Assembly: GCF_900090045.1 (NCBI RefSeq)
Contig: NC_041778.1
Span: 62,001 to 126,000, forward strand
Length of the DNA stretch: 64,000 bases
Direction of reading: 5' to 3'
From: Plasmodium malariae
Taxonomy: Eukaryota > Apicomplexa > Aconoidasida > Haemosporida > Plasmodiidae
Position numbers and translations under genes: made by a program
Part shown: piece by piece, positions 40,013 through 54,328 of the stretch
How the letters are laid out: each line of letters opens with the position of its first letter
Position numbering within the stretch: position 1 is the stretch's first letter
Notes under the pieces: model-generated
What the model saw: only the letters and a program-made list of their open reading frames with translations
What the model was told of the DNA's origin: nothing
The model's database searches: none

Positions 40013-40850
40013 TTAATCCTTATAAAAAACTACCTTACGTAAAGCAGGATACGCCCTATTATGTAAATCGCTTTTTATTTGCATTAACTTTTCATATTTT
40101 TTAGTCTTTCTGGGGATAAAAAAAAAAAAGACCTACTAATACTGTAATCCATAATATACATAATGGTGAAAATATTAAAAACCAATACTTAGCAGAAAAT
40201 CTCCCCCTCTAATAAAAAGAATAGCAAATAACGTAGCATATAATAATCCAAGTAATATATTCCAGATAAATGAAGCAAAAAATGAATCAAATTATATATA
40301 TATAGATTTATTTATAAATTTTGAATCAATATTTTCAGCTTCTCTAACTTTCTTTTCATAATTTATTTTCTTTATTATAACTTTATCAAAATATGTTTTT
40401 CCCCAGGTGTACGCAGGAGACTTAGGGTCTCTAGATTGTTCATGACGTCCTCTATATTCAAATGAACTTTTACAAGATCGTTTAATTTTTCCTTTGTTCC
40501 CATTATATTATTAGATATATCTTATATTTAGTATTTTCCAAAATTTTAACGCTTAACTCTTCTAAATTCTGCTATTAATCGATAAATTGTAGTATCTAAT
40601 ATTCTATAAACATTGTGCTTCTTATCCAAATTATTATAAAAGTTAACCTAAAAAAACACATATTTAAGTTTAAAAAAAAATAAATGCTATCAATAAGCAT
40701 TAATAAAAAAAAAAAATAATAAAAAATAAACAATTCTAGTATTTTTAATTATTATTATCATACCTCATCATTATTAAAATAACATATCAATCCTAAAAGG
40801 ATAAACGCCGCAATTTTAATAAAAAAGAATAACTTAATTTACTTTTTCAT
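40013..40850 (-). pseudogene. Broken fam-type exported-protein gene
   Basis: Exon 1 (40764-40850) is again 87 bases and reads MKK, then a TAA, then IKLFFFIKIAAFILLGLICY: a fam signal segment with one nonsense change. The GTATGA donor and the TTTTTTAG acceptor survive. Exon 2 starts at 40647 with VNFYNNLDKKHNVYRILDTT followed by IYRLIAEF at the export-motif position. It then hits a stop and changes frame: DPKSPAYTWGKTYFDKVI, a hydrophobic segment SFFASFIWNILLGLLYATLF, another frame change to SAKYWFLIFSPLCILWITVL, and the tail KYEKLMQIKSDLHN. The YFDK and SAKxW segments and the tail match the intact gene at 62993-63866 (AYFDKK, SAKWW, KYNKLVHIKCKMN), so they are paralogues. At least two nonsense codons and about three frameshifts are present. 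Confidence 0.85.
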
Positions 40851-43800
40851 AATACAGATTTTTAATAGTGTAATATAACCTGTTGAGAACGAATTAATAA
40901 TTATTTATTATTCGTTTACTAAGGATACTATATTTTCTTCTCTTTCTTCATAAAAAATTAATAATATGTATATAACTACAATGTATTTTATAGCATTGAA
41001 AATATAAATGAACTCTTAAATTTTTTATTAATTTTTATCCTTAATGCTATTTATAAAAACCAATCATTAATTAAAATAATATTATTTGAATTCACTTATA
41101 AATATCTAAAATATATTATTAAATAATTTCATATGATACATTAATTATATAATTATTATATTAATCCATTTCACAATAAAAAAAAAAAATATATTATCTC
41201 CTAATATTTGAAACAATTTATATTAATAAATTATATAAAATACAGAACATAGATAATATAATGTTCCTTATAATAAGGAAATAATTGATAATTTTATTGT
41301 TTTCTAATTAATAATTATTTTATGCTAAAAATTGTATTTCGGAGCAAATGATTATTATTGTTAAAAAATGTTAATTATCCTATCAATTTAATAATGGTAC
41401 TAATAAACTAAAAAAGAATCATTTTTAGAAATTTTGTTTTATACTATTTATAAAACTCTTATTCTTTATGATTTATTATATACTTAAAAAATCAGAATTA
41501 TAGGATATTATTTAACGTACTAAAAAATATAATTTTTAAAGGAAAATAAAAAAACATTGAGTTCTTATATTTATGTCATAACAACTGAAAATTATAATTT
41601 TTAATTAAGTTTTATTTATAGCATTACTTCTATATGACAAATTTTGAAATAAATCCATATTGTTTATATATTTTTTTAAATAACTTATATACTTTTAGAA
41701 AAGATATTAATAAAATTAGAAAAAAAATCAGAAAAAAAATCAGAAATAAAAGAAAAAAATATTCAAAGTGAAATTGTTATAAAAATATTGCATACAATAG
41801 CATCATTTTGTAGATATTTCAAATGAAATATATTTATAATATGAACATTATATACGTTGTATCATGTGTACGTAGTACATAAGAAAGAATAACAAAATAA
41901 TTTTGCAAAATATATAATTTCGTAATTTTACTACTGGTAATTTTTGAACAAATATATTATTCCTTCTTTCCTCAATTAAAATATTTTTTATATTATTAAT
42001 GTGTTTTATAAATGCGACTAATTGAACATAACATAAATTTCTGATAAAAATATCTTTAACAGAAAAATTGCAGTCTTCTAACATATTTATGTTCTTATAT
42101 ATCATAAGAGAAAGATAATGATAAATTACAAAAATATTACGTAATTACTAAATTAATATAATCATCGAATATGAAATTCAATTTTTTTTTTTTTTTTAAA
42201 TATTACTATTCTAAGGAAAATATTAAAAAATTCAAAAAAATAAAGTTGTAAAAAAGTTAACATCATTTTATATACATCAATTTAAGTTAATATAGATGTT
42301 AACCTGATATTTATAAAATAACTTATATAGTTACATTTAGTCTTTCATACATTTTGTACATGCCATTTTTTTACTCTCAGTAAATATTTCTATATATAAT
42401 AAATATTAACCCATTTAAAATTTTATAGTAATACATATATATATATATTATATAATAAATTGTGAAAAATAAGTGCACTATATAATAAAATATTGAAAGT
42501 AATTCTCCTTTAAATGAATTTTTTTTGTTTTAACATCATTCATTGTTTGTAAACATATTATTAAGCTTTCTGTTTTAAACAAAAATAGTTATTTATTTGT
42601 CTAAATTATTTGTCATTTCTATAATAGTAAATTATAAGCAAATATTTTAATTAACTAGTAAAATGCTTAATTTTTCTTCTTAATAATTTTACGTAAAATT
42701 AGATAATTATATTCTTATATATATATGTAATGATTACTCGCTTTTTGCATTATATTTTAATTAAGCTTTATAAAAATATTATTATTATATAGTAATAAAA
42801 TAGTTTAAATATAAAATAATATTAAATTTAAATTTTTAAAATATTATTTTAATATTTATATATCTATATAGCACTTTATCTGTAAAAATAATTTATTTAT
42901 ATAAATTTTGAATTTATACTGAAAGTAATATTTTGTTTACATGGTTTCATATATAATTTACTTAACGAACACTTTAATTCTCTTTTCTATAAAGAAAAAC
43001 TGTTTGTCTTTTTACTCCCTTATAATTTAACATATAAATTATATGTTTTACTATTTGTAAAAAGTCCTCATGATTTTATTAATATATATATTGTCTTCTC
43101 ATCTATGCCGAAAAGTGAAACTAATTATGTAACGGTCATACAAAGAGATACGTTACACAAAATGACAATAAATTTTATATACAGTAGTAGATAATTAAAA
43201 ATGCATAATGTACTCATAAAAGTCATATGGCATAATGCAAAAGTAAACCGTTCTTAAAATGTGTTAATTATATACATAAAGCTACTACATCTTAGTAAAA
43301 ATGAGTTACTAAAAAATACATACTTAAATGCTCACTATCACTAGGAGAAACACTTTAGAATGTTAGTTAATGCTAATTTATCCCATCATGCCCAATAATT
43401 TCATTAACACTTATTACAATAATTTACTTGATTTTCCTTTTGTATAACATTATAAATAATTCCATTCAAAAATGTGAATACTTTTCTACATATCTCCAAT
43501 TTAACATGACATAGATTATTGTTGTAATAGTATTTTATTTACGATTATGTAATTTTTTTATAAGTATATTACTTAATTTGTATTTTTTCGTTGTATTCAA
43601 TAATAAAAAAATAAAATATTTTGAAATACCGTAAAGAAAAAAATGAACGAATACCGATAAGTTGTTCTGAAAATGATCACACATATTTCAGTGACCGTAG
43701 GTATTAATTATCAAATAATAATGCATCAAATTCCAATTTATTAATTTGCAATTAATAAGTATATAATTTCATATAAAACACACTCTTGAACAAGTTAATT

Positions 43801-46800
43801 GTAGAGTATTTTTAAAAAATTGAAAAAAAAAAATGTTAGAATAAATTTTTTCTATGATAATATTACAAAAGCAATATTATGCAAATGAATATGTATCAAA
43901 GTGAACTATACTGAGTTCACATAATAAAAAACTAATAAATAATTTTAAGATTATAAAAAACGATAAAATGAAATTAATTGATTATTATTCTATTGAAATT
44001 TATATATTGTGTAGTAGAGATAGAGTAAACGTAAAAGTATATTTATATTAATACATAACAAATAAAAATATAACCGCACAATATTAACATAGCTAGAATA
44101 TATAGTATTTATTATCAGATATTGATCCATTTAATATATATATAAGAGGACAATTCAATAAATAAATATGCATAACTTTATATCTATGTATAATAAAAAA
44201 AGTTCCATTAAATCAACGAAAAATTCCTAATAATTAAGATGATATATATATTAATGTAGGATTAATCCATATATATTTATTTTTACATTAAAATAGCTAA
44301 ATTTTCAGATATATGATAAATTTTTCTATTCAAATATTGAATCACAGTTAAGTTTATTGAATTGGGTGTTAAATAAATTGTACATTGAATGATAATACAA
44401 TATCAAATAAGGATAAATAACATTAATTAAAACTTAACAGTAATATGATATATTCCATAATGAAACATTGTCGATAAACATAATTTGTAGAATTACGAGA
44501 AAAAAGATTTATAAAGATAAGTTCCTTATATAATCTTTCCAATATATGTTTATGTATAGAAATAAAATAATATTCGTAGATTTAAAATGTACTAATCACC
44601 AAAGTAAAAGTTTTTATTTTATTTTTCAGATATGTTATAATTTATTGCTTTTTCCGCTTATATAATATAATGATAATTTAAACTATAATATGAAATAATA
44701 TGAACTATAAATTCAAATATATTAGTCATTTTTTATAATAATATACACCACAGTTTTTATATTGTACATCTGTACATATTAAATATTAAAAAATTATAAT
44801 ATGTTATTAATCATAACTAAATATGGTAAAACACGATTTTTTTTACTTATATTTCTGTTCTTTGTTGTTCTATTTCATATATATATTGACATTTTATTAC
44901 TGTATTTAATATGAAAAAATTTTATATGTGATACATATAATTTAACGTTAAATATTTTTTTTTTCTAAATAAATAAATAAAATAATTATAATAAAATAAA
45001 TAAACATTCAAAAATTCATACAAATACTCATCGATTTTTCTTTACTTCAAAAAAAATAAGACGAATACTCTATAACACAATACGATAAATTTGATGAAAT
45101 ATTAAAAAGAAAAATACATGACCAAAGAAAAATATTTTCATAAATTTATAAAACGGTAAAAAGAAAAAACATGGAAAAAAAAGAAAGATATTACTATATA
45201 AGCATATGAAAACAACTATTATTCATTTTATTCAACATGTTTTCAGATATTTCACAAAATCCTATATTTTTTCATGTTTTTACAAATTCATCCACTATTA
45301 TACATTTATCACATATTATGTTTGCCATACTTTTAAATTATATATTCAAATACAACAATTTAGATATAAAATGGCATAAAGAATTATTAACTATTGTTAT
45401 ATATATTCCATAATAATCCTTATTAAGCAATAAATTAAAAAGAAATAAAATTCAATAGAATGTAAGAGATAAACATATAGAAAAATTAAAAAAAAAAAAA
45501 AAAATTGTAAAAATATTAACTCAAAATTTAAAAAAAAATTTAAGTAATAATTCCTTAATATAATAAATTAATTGAACATAGTCATGTTGAAATAAAAGTT
45601 TATATGAAGTAGCAATTTACAAAAATTACTTAACAATTAATATTTACATATAATTTTTTCGCCTTTAGCAATTAGTTATAAAATTCTTTCAAATGAATAT
45701 TTAAAGTTAGAAACAATGCATATAAACTATAACATAATTATTTATATTATTGCATATGCTTCATAACTGTCATGTAATTTCATATTTAAATTCATGTCTT
45801 CAAAAATATTACAAATTAATACATGAGTTACCTTATACTGCATACTTAATATATATTTATTAGTCATACTAAAAAGAGGTTCCCATAAAGTTTTCAAATT
45901 CAATATAAACCAAAAAATTAATGAAAACTTTTTAAGTTATTAATTCTTATATATCTATAAATAATTAAGAAAACATAATTAAAAAGTTTCTACAGTTTAT
46001 TTCATTTTATTAAATCTAATATATTATTCTATATATACATCGAATTATAATATAACTATATTTTAATAAAAATTTATAATACATTCCGAATCTTTTTAGA
46101 CATATAGTATAAATGATTTTGTTATAAGTATATTATAATAATTTTTCATATATTTATTAAGTGTATAAAAATATTTTTATTGGTTAATATATCTAAATAT
46201 ATATATTATTAGTGAAAATATTATCCATATCAAATCAATCATATACAAATGTTATAATAAATATTTACAGAAAAACATGCATATATAAATAGATATGATG
46301 TTCAAAAAGTATTATATGAAATAATATATACCGTAAATCATTATTTTTTAAGTAATATATAAATATATTTTTTTAATGGATATAAGTACATTTCAAGGTA
46401 AGTACTATAGACAACTGCAGCAATAATTTAGCATAATTTATATATAATTAATTTTCATTTCCAGATACAATATAGTAAATATAAAAAAGTGCTAATATAA
46501 TTAATATAACAATTATTTATATCAATTATAAATAGAAAAATAATACAACAAAAAGGAAATATTCTATAAGTATTAATATTTATTTTGCCTATATATTATT
46601 TATTTTCGGAATAACAAAAGTATAAAAATGATTATATACATTAATACATATAATAACCTATATATATATATGTAATTGTATTAATTAATAAAAAGACTCA
46701 ATACAGATATAAATAATAATTTTACAAGAAAATATTTATATTACTTATAATTGTTACTTAAACGTAATATTTTATTCTTAGTTATTTGAGTTTTACTTTC

Positions 46801-47100
46801 AATAGGGAATATGAATTTTATATAAGAATTTATACTTAAATGAGATATAATATCAAATTATTGTTAAGATATATCTTCAGTTGTTATATATTTATTTATT
46901 GTAAAATAAGATAAGAATATATAATATATATTGATATAATCAATTACTTTATAGTTCTTATATGAATTCATATGTTGTTAAAAGTTTATAATTTCGTTTA
47001 ATACTTATTAACTCAAAATTAATATACTGATAAATAAAAAGATATAAATCTGTATTTTTTTTCAGATTTTTTTTTAAAAACAATCTAGAGTAATCATATA
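40851..47100. other. Intergenic region before STP1 copy 2
   Basis: No gene supported. An 85-codon frame at 41848-42105 (minus) is not matched to a family. A slightly G/C-richer patch at 43100-43430 is noncoding in all frames. From about 46200 the sequence belongs to unit 3 of the triplication. Confidence 0.55.
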
Positions 47101-49772
47101 ATGTCATTATGGTAGGTCAAGCTCCCATGGAATAATATTTATTTTATTTTAACAATCTTATATATATATATGTGCTATTTATATATATGATAAAAAATGT
47201 TATAATGTAGTTAACATAAAAAATAATTCTTATTTTATTACTATTAATTCATTTGAATCCAGGTCAGAATTAGCTGTACAAGGATCTAATTTGCTTCTTT
47301 ATCTTACAAGAAGAGAATATAAAATAACAAGAAATTATGTTAAAAATAAAACCAGTTCCTTAGAAAGCGCGAAAAATAAAGAAGAATTTAGAAGTATTTG
47401 CTTAAGCTTGGCTAACTATCTAGTTAATCATGAATATGTACGTCCAAATGATATTTCTCAAGAAAAATGGGAACTAGTTCTTAGGGTATGGTTAAGAAAT
47501 CTCTTTAATAAGAAAACTAAATACGGCCAATGTCCTATAATTTTTGATAAAAATGAAAAAGAGCTTTTACAATTATCATACAACGCAGAAGATTTCTTTG
47601 AAATAAATAATACTTATCTCCAAGAACTAAAATTTTACGGAAAACAAAATACTAATAACTATAATTGTAAAAGTGATCTAAAATGTATAGCTAAATGCAA
47701 CAAATATAAAGAATGGTTTGAGAACAGGAAGAGCCATTTTGAGAAAGACAAAACCTTCAATGAATATAAAACCAAATGTAGACAGAAAAGAAACACATTT
47801 CCAAGATCCGTATGTAACTTAGTGAAACAACATACATTTAGAAAAATACCTAAATGCATAGAATCAGATATACAAATGAGTAAAAAAACCAAAACTGCAG
47901 AAATGCAAGAAAGTTCACAAGAAAGGCATGGAGGAAGCACAATTCAAGATTCTACTTTTCCCCCAATTACTGATCCGTCTCCAAAAGAATTATCACCAAA
48001 TGAAGAAATTTCACCCAATCTAGAACCCCCATCTCAACAGGATGCTTTATCTCAAATTGCATCTCCACATCAACAGGTTGCTTCATCTAAACCAGAATCA
48101 TTACCTCTACCGGAAGTACAATTAAATTCCCACCAATCCGAATCTGTGTCTCCAGATCACCCCAGTGCAATAAATTCATCCTTAGAAGCACACACTACAA
48201 AAGAAATAACGTTAGAATTTTCTGTAAATTCTGATACTTCTAATTCCATAGCAGCACATAAATCTATAAAAATTCCTCAAACCAGTGGAATCTCGGGAGT
48301 TCCTACACAACTTGTAACTACACAGTTATCTCATAATGAATCACCATCTGCCTCAAGTTCTGCTAAATATATACCCATCCAAATGCCAGGTACTCCTAAT
48401 CCTACATACGTTTCTAAATTTGAAATAACTACACTAAATAATATATGTATTTAAAAAGGTATTATAGGACAAACAGGAAACTCTCATAATACATACATGT
48501 TATATATTTCATTGAGCTTCTTCATTATTATTGTACTTTTTCTTTTTTCTAAGGTATAATAAAACTTAAGTATTAAAAATAAGATAAACATTAAATTACT
48601 GTAAAAATTTATTTTATAAATCCTTTTTTCTTATATTATAGTATCCTTTAACAGGACATTTAAAAAAAAAAAAAAAGTTAAGAAAAGAAGTAAAATTTCT
48701 GAAATTGCTAGTACCATCACGTTCTTGGAAAAAAAGACACTTTTTAACACATGATAAATTAGAAAATCCAAAACGTAATGACGAAGAAATTATTAAAAAA
48801 ATAATGATAAAAGACCTTAACATTATGCAGAATGTAAATGCATCCATCCGAAAAAAGAGAATGTCCAAAACTATTATAGAAGTGCATATGGAGGTTCTCG
48901 AAGAATGCAAAAATGAAGAAATGAAATTAAAAGGAGGAGAATATTTGGAAATATGCCTAAAAGAGTTCACAGAAGATAAAAATGGAAACTATTCTAATTT
49001 AACAAATGACGAGATATTAATAGAAAATACTAAAAATACCAATGGCATGCAAAAAAAAAAAATTCTATGGAATGAATGGATAGAAAATAATAGAAATCTT
49101 TCTGAAAAATTTAAAGAAACAGATTGGTTTAACAATTTGAAAAATGAATGGAAAAGAAAAAAAGTTTATATAAAAAAATCTGGAGAATTAAAAAAGAACC
49201 ATACAGGTGAAATTCAAAAAGTTCCATTTTTAGAAACAAAAAAGAATATATGGAAACTTTGGATATCAGAAAAGCGTATCATTATAGAGCGATACTTGGA
49301 ACAGGAATGGTGTAACGAATTCACACAAGAATTTCGGCATATTTTAGAAGAATATGAAAATGAAGACACTAAAAATGATATATCACTAATAAATATACAA
49401 GAATTAGAACACAAGGAAAATTATGAAGAAATATATAAATATATAAAAAAAAAATTGTTGTCAAAACTGTGTATACTCGTACTTATGACGATATTAGAAG
49501 AATGCAACAAAGAGGATTTTATAGAGAATAATGAATCAATGTTTGATATTTCTATAAATGAATGTATTAAAAAATATGATTCGGATAGGAAATCAAAAAT
49601 TACAGAAAATATAGCTGAAGCTAAAGAAAATATTTTAATGTATACAGGAAATAAAAAAATTCACAGTTATAAAGACGAAGACCGTTATTCACAGGAACTA
49701 GAAGATTGGATAAGAGAAGATGATGCATATTTAAATGCTATAAATATTGAGAATGAAATAAGCAAATCTTAA
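47101..49772 (+). CDS. STP1 protein, copy 2
   Basis: Predicted STP1 family member, about 784 residues with the exon 1 chosen here. Exons: 47101-47111 (uncertain), 47263-48389, 48468-48553, 48642-49772. The N-terminal domain keeps ICLSLANYLV, YGQCPIIF and NCKSDLKC. A long Ser/Pro/Gln/Glu-rich linker follows (about residues 200-375; SQQDALSQIASPHQQVASS), longer than in copy 1. Exon 3 gives the membrane segment (YISLSFFIIIVLFLF). Exon 4 gives a Lys run and the Trp-rich domain (DWFNNLKNEWKRKK, IWKLWISEK). A TAA at 48452 lies in a proposed 78-base phase-1 intron (CCAG|GTACTC to TTATAG|GACAAA), as in copy 1. The exon 1 homologous to copies 1 and 3 (ATGGTAGGTCAAGCTCCCATG, 47109 onward, with GAATAA instead of a GT donor) does not splice in frame, so I used ATGTCATTATG|GTAGGT. 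That start is the weakest part of the model, and the gene could be non-functional at its 5' end. Confidence 0.78.
48390..48467 (+). other. Predicted phase-1 intron 2 of STP1 copy 2
   Basis: GTACTC...TTATAG, 78 bases, containing the TAA at 48452. Removing it joins CCA-G to GA-CAA, giving Met-Pro-Gly-Gln-Thr-Gly in frame, and leaves an exon 3 of 86 bases, identical in length to copy 1. Confidence 0.65.
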
Positions 49773-52700
49773 CAATAAGTAAAATAGTATGTCTTAGAAA
49801 TAGATAAAAACGAATACAAATATATTCAAAAGATATTCATTTGAATTCAGATGAAGTAGATGATAAAAATTTTTAAAATTATATGATACTGAAAGGGAAA
49901 ATATAAAATTAGGAATTTACAGTAATTAATAATATAAAAAAGAAAAGTTTGTACTAAACAACAAGAATGAATTACAGTTATATAAAAATTATACAAATTA
50001 TATAGAAATCTTTTTATTTTTATACGAATCTCTATAAGAAATTTATATTAATAATTCATTCAATAAGAATTTGTTTATATTAATATATAAATAACAAATA
50101 TTAATTTTTATATATTAAGCACTAACATATAAAGTCATGAAATTTTAAGAAATTTTTTTTCATTTATTCCTTAATATATAAGTTCTTTCAAAAAAATAAT
50201 TAGATATATTTAATATATAACTTATATTTTTAATATATATATTTTTTTTTTATATATATATTATGTTAATACAATATATTATATTGAAAACTGGGTTCAA
50301 AAAATAATAATTTTAAATTTCAGATTAGTACCTACATAAGAACTCATTTAAATATATACATAATATATTATTTGTTAATATTTTTTCCTTTCTTTTTTTT
50401 AATTTTTAATTTGTTTAAAACTATATTATCTAATAAACTTTTTAAAAATCATAACAATATAATATTACGTTTCGTTATAAGAGCAATTAATTCTTAGTTT
50501 GTTCAGTAATAATAGGATTTTTAGTCCACCATATACAAAAAACAATTTTTACATTCTTTGATATTTTACTTTACTCTCATATTATTACATAATGATACAT
50601 TTCGTGTTTAATGTAACTTTTATGTATATATATTATTATTTAAAGTTTAGTGAACCCGTCATTAAACAAATATGTAATTTAGAAAAGATAACATAGTTAT
50701 TTTTTTATTAATAAAAAATATGATTATAATATACACATAATACGTAATTTCATAATTCATAAATACAATAAACATACATAATTGATAATAATTCATTATA
50801 TTCCTTATTTTACATTCTTATATATATATATATACATGTGGATATGTTTTCCGTGAACATCTGTATACTCCACATCAAAAATAAGCTCTTTCCTATATCT
50901 ACATATCTTACATAAAATGTAAGATAAAAATATTTTTATGCATTTAAAAAATTTAATTATTTATGTTAAATTAATTCTAAAAAAGAGTTATAAAAAGTTA
51001 TATAGCTTCAATATATATAATTAAATAATTATAAATATATATATTCAATATTTTTATTTTTTGTAGAGGTCTATAAAAGAAATATTGAATTATTTATTCA
51101 TTTTAAAATATTATTATTTCTTGGAATTATACTATTAAAAGTAATAAAATATTTAAGAATGAAGAAGTCCACTTCATTTTAAAATTTCATATTTTATTTT
51201 TATTTTTCGAATAAACTATTTTTAATGCTTTGCAGACGTTACTAAATTTTTTCCTTTTATTTTTATGTTATATTTTTTTGTTTAATATAATTTGTTATAC
51301 TAAAAAAAATTAAAAATATCTTTAAGTTACTTTTATAAATAAATAATTTTATTATGTAAAATTTTATAAAAATATTTAATATAATTTCTCTCAACTTTCT
51401 TATTAATTAACATTAGATAAAATTCTTATAACATGATATTAACAGTAAAAAATGAAGTAAAATATTATTAATACTCCAAACGATATAATTTACTTCTAGT
51501 ACATAAACCTAGAAAATAATATATTATATATAAAGCATACGAGTAAGAGAACTCTTTAAAGCTATGTTTTATCGAAATTAATTATTCATTATATAATAAT
51601 CAAGTAATTTAAGAGCTAACCACAACGAAAATGTGGATTCAATTTGTGGTATTGGGGAATTAACCATATGCAGCAAATAAATATATCACAGAACTATAAA
51701 ATTAAATGTATTTTAAATAATTAAATATGTAACTAGAAAACAGAAAAAAAAAAAATATTCCTTTAAATCAGTTTTATTGTTTTTAAAAAGTAAAAATTCA
51801 TTATTCATATATAAATATTCTGTCTATTTACAATTTAGCCAAAATACAAAATTTACTAAATATAAATATTATCAACATATTTAATATCGAATTTTACTAA
51901 AAAATGTTATGTGAATTAAATTTTTATATATACTTCTTAACACTGTATCCTACATTCTTTTATTCAATAAAAATACTTTAATATTATTATAACATATATT
52001 ATGTACTTTTTAAATAATGAAACAACATAAACAGAACTGATTAATATATATCAACTGATATTTAATAATTCAAATATGAATATATTTTTTTTTTTTTATT
52101 AACGTATACATATATATATATATATAAATGAATAAAATAAATATTTATGGTGATATATAATTTATCATAAATGCAATATATGTATAAGAAGAAAATTTAA
52201 CATATTATTAATACTTACAATAGCAAAATATTTAATAAATAGGAAATTCATTTATACTATTTTAAGAAAGTTAGTAAATCACAGTCTATGTACGAAATGT
52301 AAAACAATTTAATAAAATTTTAACACAGTATTTAAACGTAATGTATATAATTTTAATTGAGAATTATTTATTGTAGATAATTATAATTCATTTTTTTTTT
52401 AATATATAATTTTCAACTCAATCTGATTAATCTTTGAGAAGCCATATTTTTAGCTTTATATATGTATTCTCCTATTATATAACGTAAAATATGTAATAAT
52501 TTTATATTTATTTATCCTTCAATTAACATTAATTATCCACATATAAATTTTTATAACTTCTTTAACATATATAATTGCTTTTTCTTCTTATATATTTTTT
52601 TTCCAATTATACGAATTTTAAAAGAAAATATATACTTTTTGAAATTTTTATTATCAACTATTTTACTAATACATTACAACAAAAAATTCTTAATTAATAT

Positions 52701-53543
52701 TAAAGGTACATAATGTTCTTATAATATAATAAAACTATTTTGAATTAAATTATATTAAAAAATATAATATTAATTTATTTAACTTAATTTTCTAATAAAT
52801 GTGACATCAAATAAACATATAATATATAGTTCATAAGTTTTTAACAATGTTTCCATAAAATAAATAGTTATGTTAATTCTGTACATGTTAAATGAATTAT
52901 TATTAAACAAATTTTAATTAATTATTATTATTATTATTATATATATATAATTTTTTTATTTTAATTAATATACTTTGTGACAATTATTAAAAAAAAAATT
53001 TTCATGTGACATAACCTAAGATGATTTTAAAATATTTTTCAATACATTAATTATAACATGGGTATTTAAAATAATATATATGAAAACTCAAATTTATATC
53101 TGTTATATAAAGTAATTATATTACTTTTTTACAATTTTAATATCCAAATTAACAATATAGTTTATTAATATGCGTAGAAAATGCATAGGTATAATTATAT
53201 TCTTTCAAATAAATTATTTATAGCATACACAATTGAAATAATTATATAAACATTATATCATTTATAAATTAATATTCTATTTACACCGCTATAATAATAA
53301 TATATTTACATGTAATATATACTTAAATATTTTTATTTAAAGCATTTTTTCTTTTTCACTTTTGAATACATGTTATAATTAACATTAATTAAAGATATAT
53401 AAAAAATTTTTAATTTTACATAGTCAAAAAGAAAAAAACGAGCATTATAAAGTAAATTCTATTGTATATTACAAATAAATTATATCAACTAAAATTATAT
53501 TACCACAAATGACTTAAAATCAATAAATAAAATTGAAAAGCTT
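49773..53543. other. Intergenic region after STP1 copy 2
   Basis: No gene seen. The tract at 50260-50420 (ending TTAATTTGTTTAAA) matches 8490-8640 and 28320-28480. The 53330-53440 tract matches the lead-in of relics A and B. Confidence 0.6.
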
Positions 53544-54328
53544 ATACAAACAAATAAATTCTTCGCTTTTATTAAAATAATTTCATTTACACTATTAATA
53601 TGGTTATGCCATTATTACTATGATATAAAATAATAACTATAATCCTCAATTTCTATAAGTCTTTTATAATATTTCATTTTTATTTTTAATATGTTATTTT
53701 CATATTATAGAAATACTAATATTTTTTTAAATATTAAATATTTACCCCAATATTTATCTAACGAGCTCTAGAATATCGTGCACTAAGAGCATAAACTTAA
53801 TTCACCAAATCTTAGGACAAGCAGATTATTAAATAGGGAAAAATATTCAAATAACCCGAACACATACTTTCATTTATATCGGAAGGTTCAGGGAAATTTT
53901 TAAGACCCATATAATTCATTAAAATTTGAGGACAATTTTGAAATTCCTATGATTCTTTACTTTTTGATGATTATCTTGAAACAGGGTATAGTGAATTAAA
54001 TGAATCATTTAAAATAAAAATATGTGTCAGAAAAAAAAAAAATACATTATCTAAACATTTAAAGATATTAGATCTAACCTATGAAAAAGTAAATGATAGA
54101 CTATTAGGCAATGAATATAGAAAGTAAAATAAATATACATGTAAATCTAAAAAAAGATTTATTGTAAGGACTCTTACAGGTTTTACTCCAATTTTATTAT
54201 CCTTTTTCATGTTCTTAATGTACAACAAATATATATACAAATTAGGATTCTTAATAATATTTCCATTATGGATATTTTCATTGATTTATGTATGTATTAA
54301 TGTACAAAAAAATATTAAGAAACTATAA
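53544..54328 (+). pseudogene. Broken two-exon exported-protein gene, copy C
   Basis: Best preserved of the three. Exon 1 (53544-53624) encodes KFFAFIKIISFTLLIWLCHY, an open signal-type segment, but starts with ATA instead of ATG and ends at GAT|ATAAAA with no GT donor. Exon 2 from about 53788 reads LNSPNLRTSRLLNREKYSNN, near an export motif but not a strict one. A frame change near 53950 is followed by a long open stretch, SYDSLLFDDYLETGYSELNE then KNTLSKHLKILDLTYEKVND, with a single TAA near 54125. Two hydrophobic segments follow (TGFTPILLSFFMFLMY; KLGFLIIFPLWIFSLIYVCI) and a KNIKKL end. The family is a Plasmodium exported protein of unknown function; I cannot give a name. Confidence 0.75.

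Noticed and set aside
41848..42105. An 85-codon minus-strand frame with a hydrophobic end
   Set aside because: I could not link it to any neighbouring family or exon, and length alone is weak evidence here.
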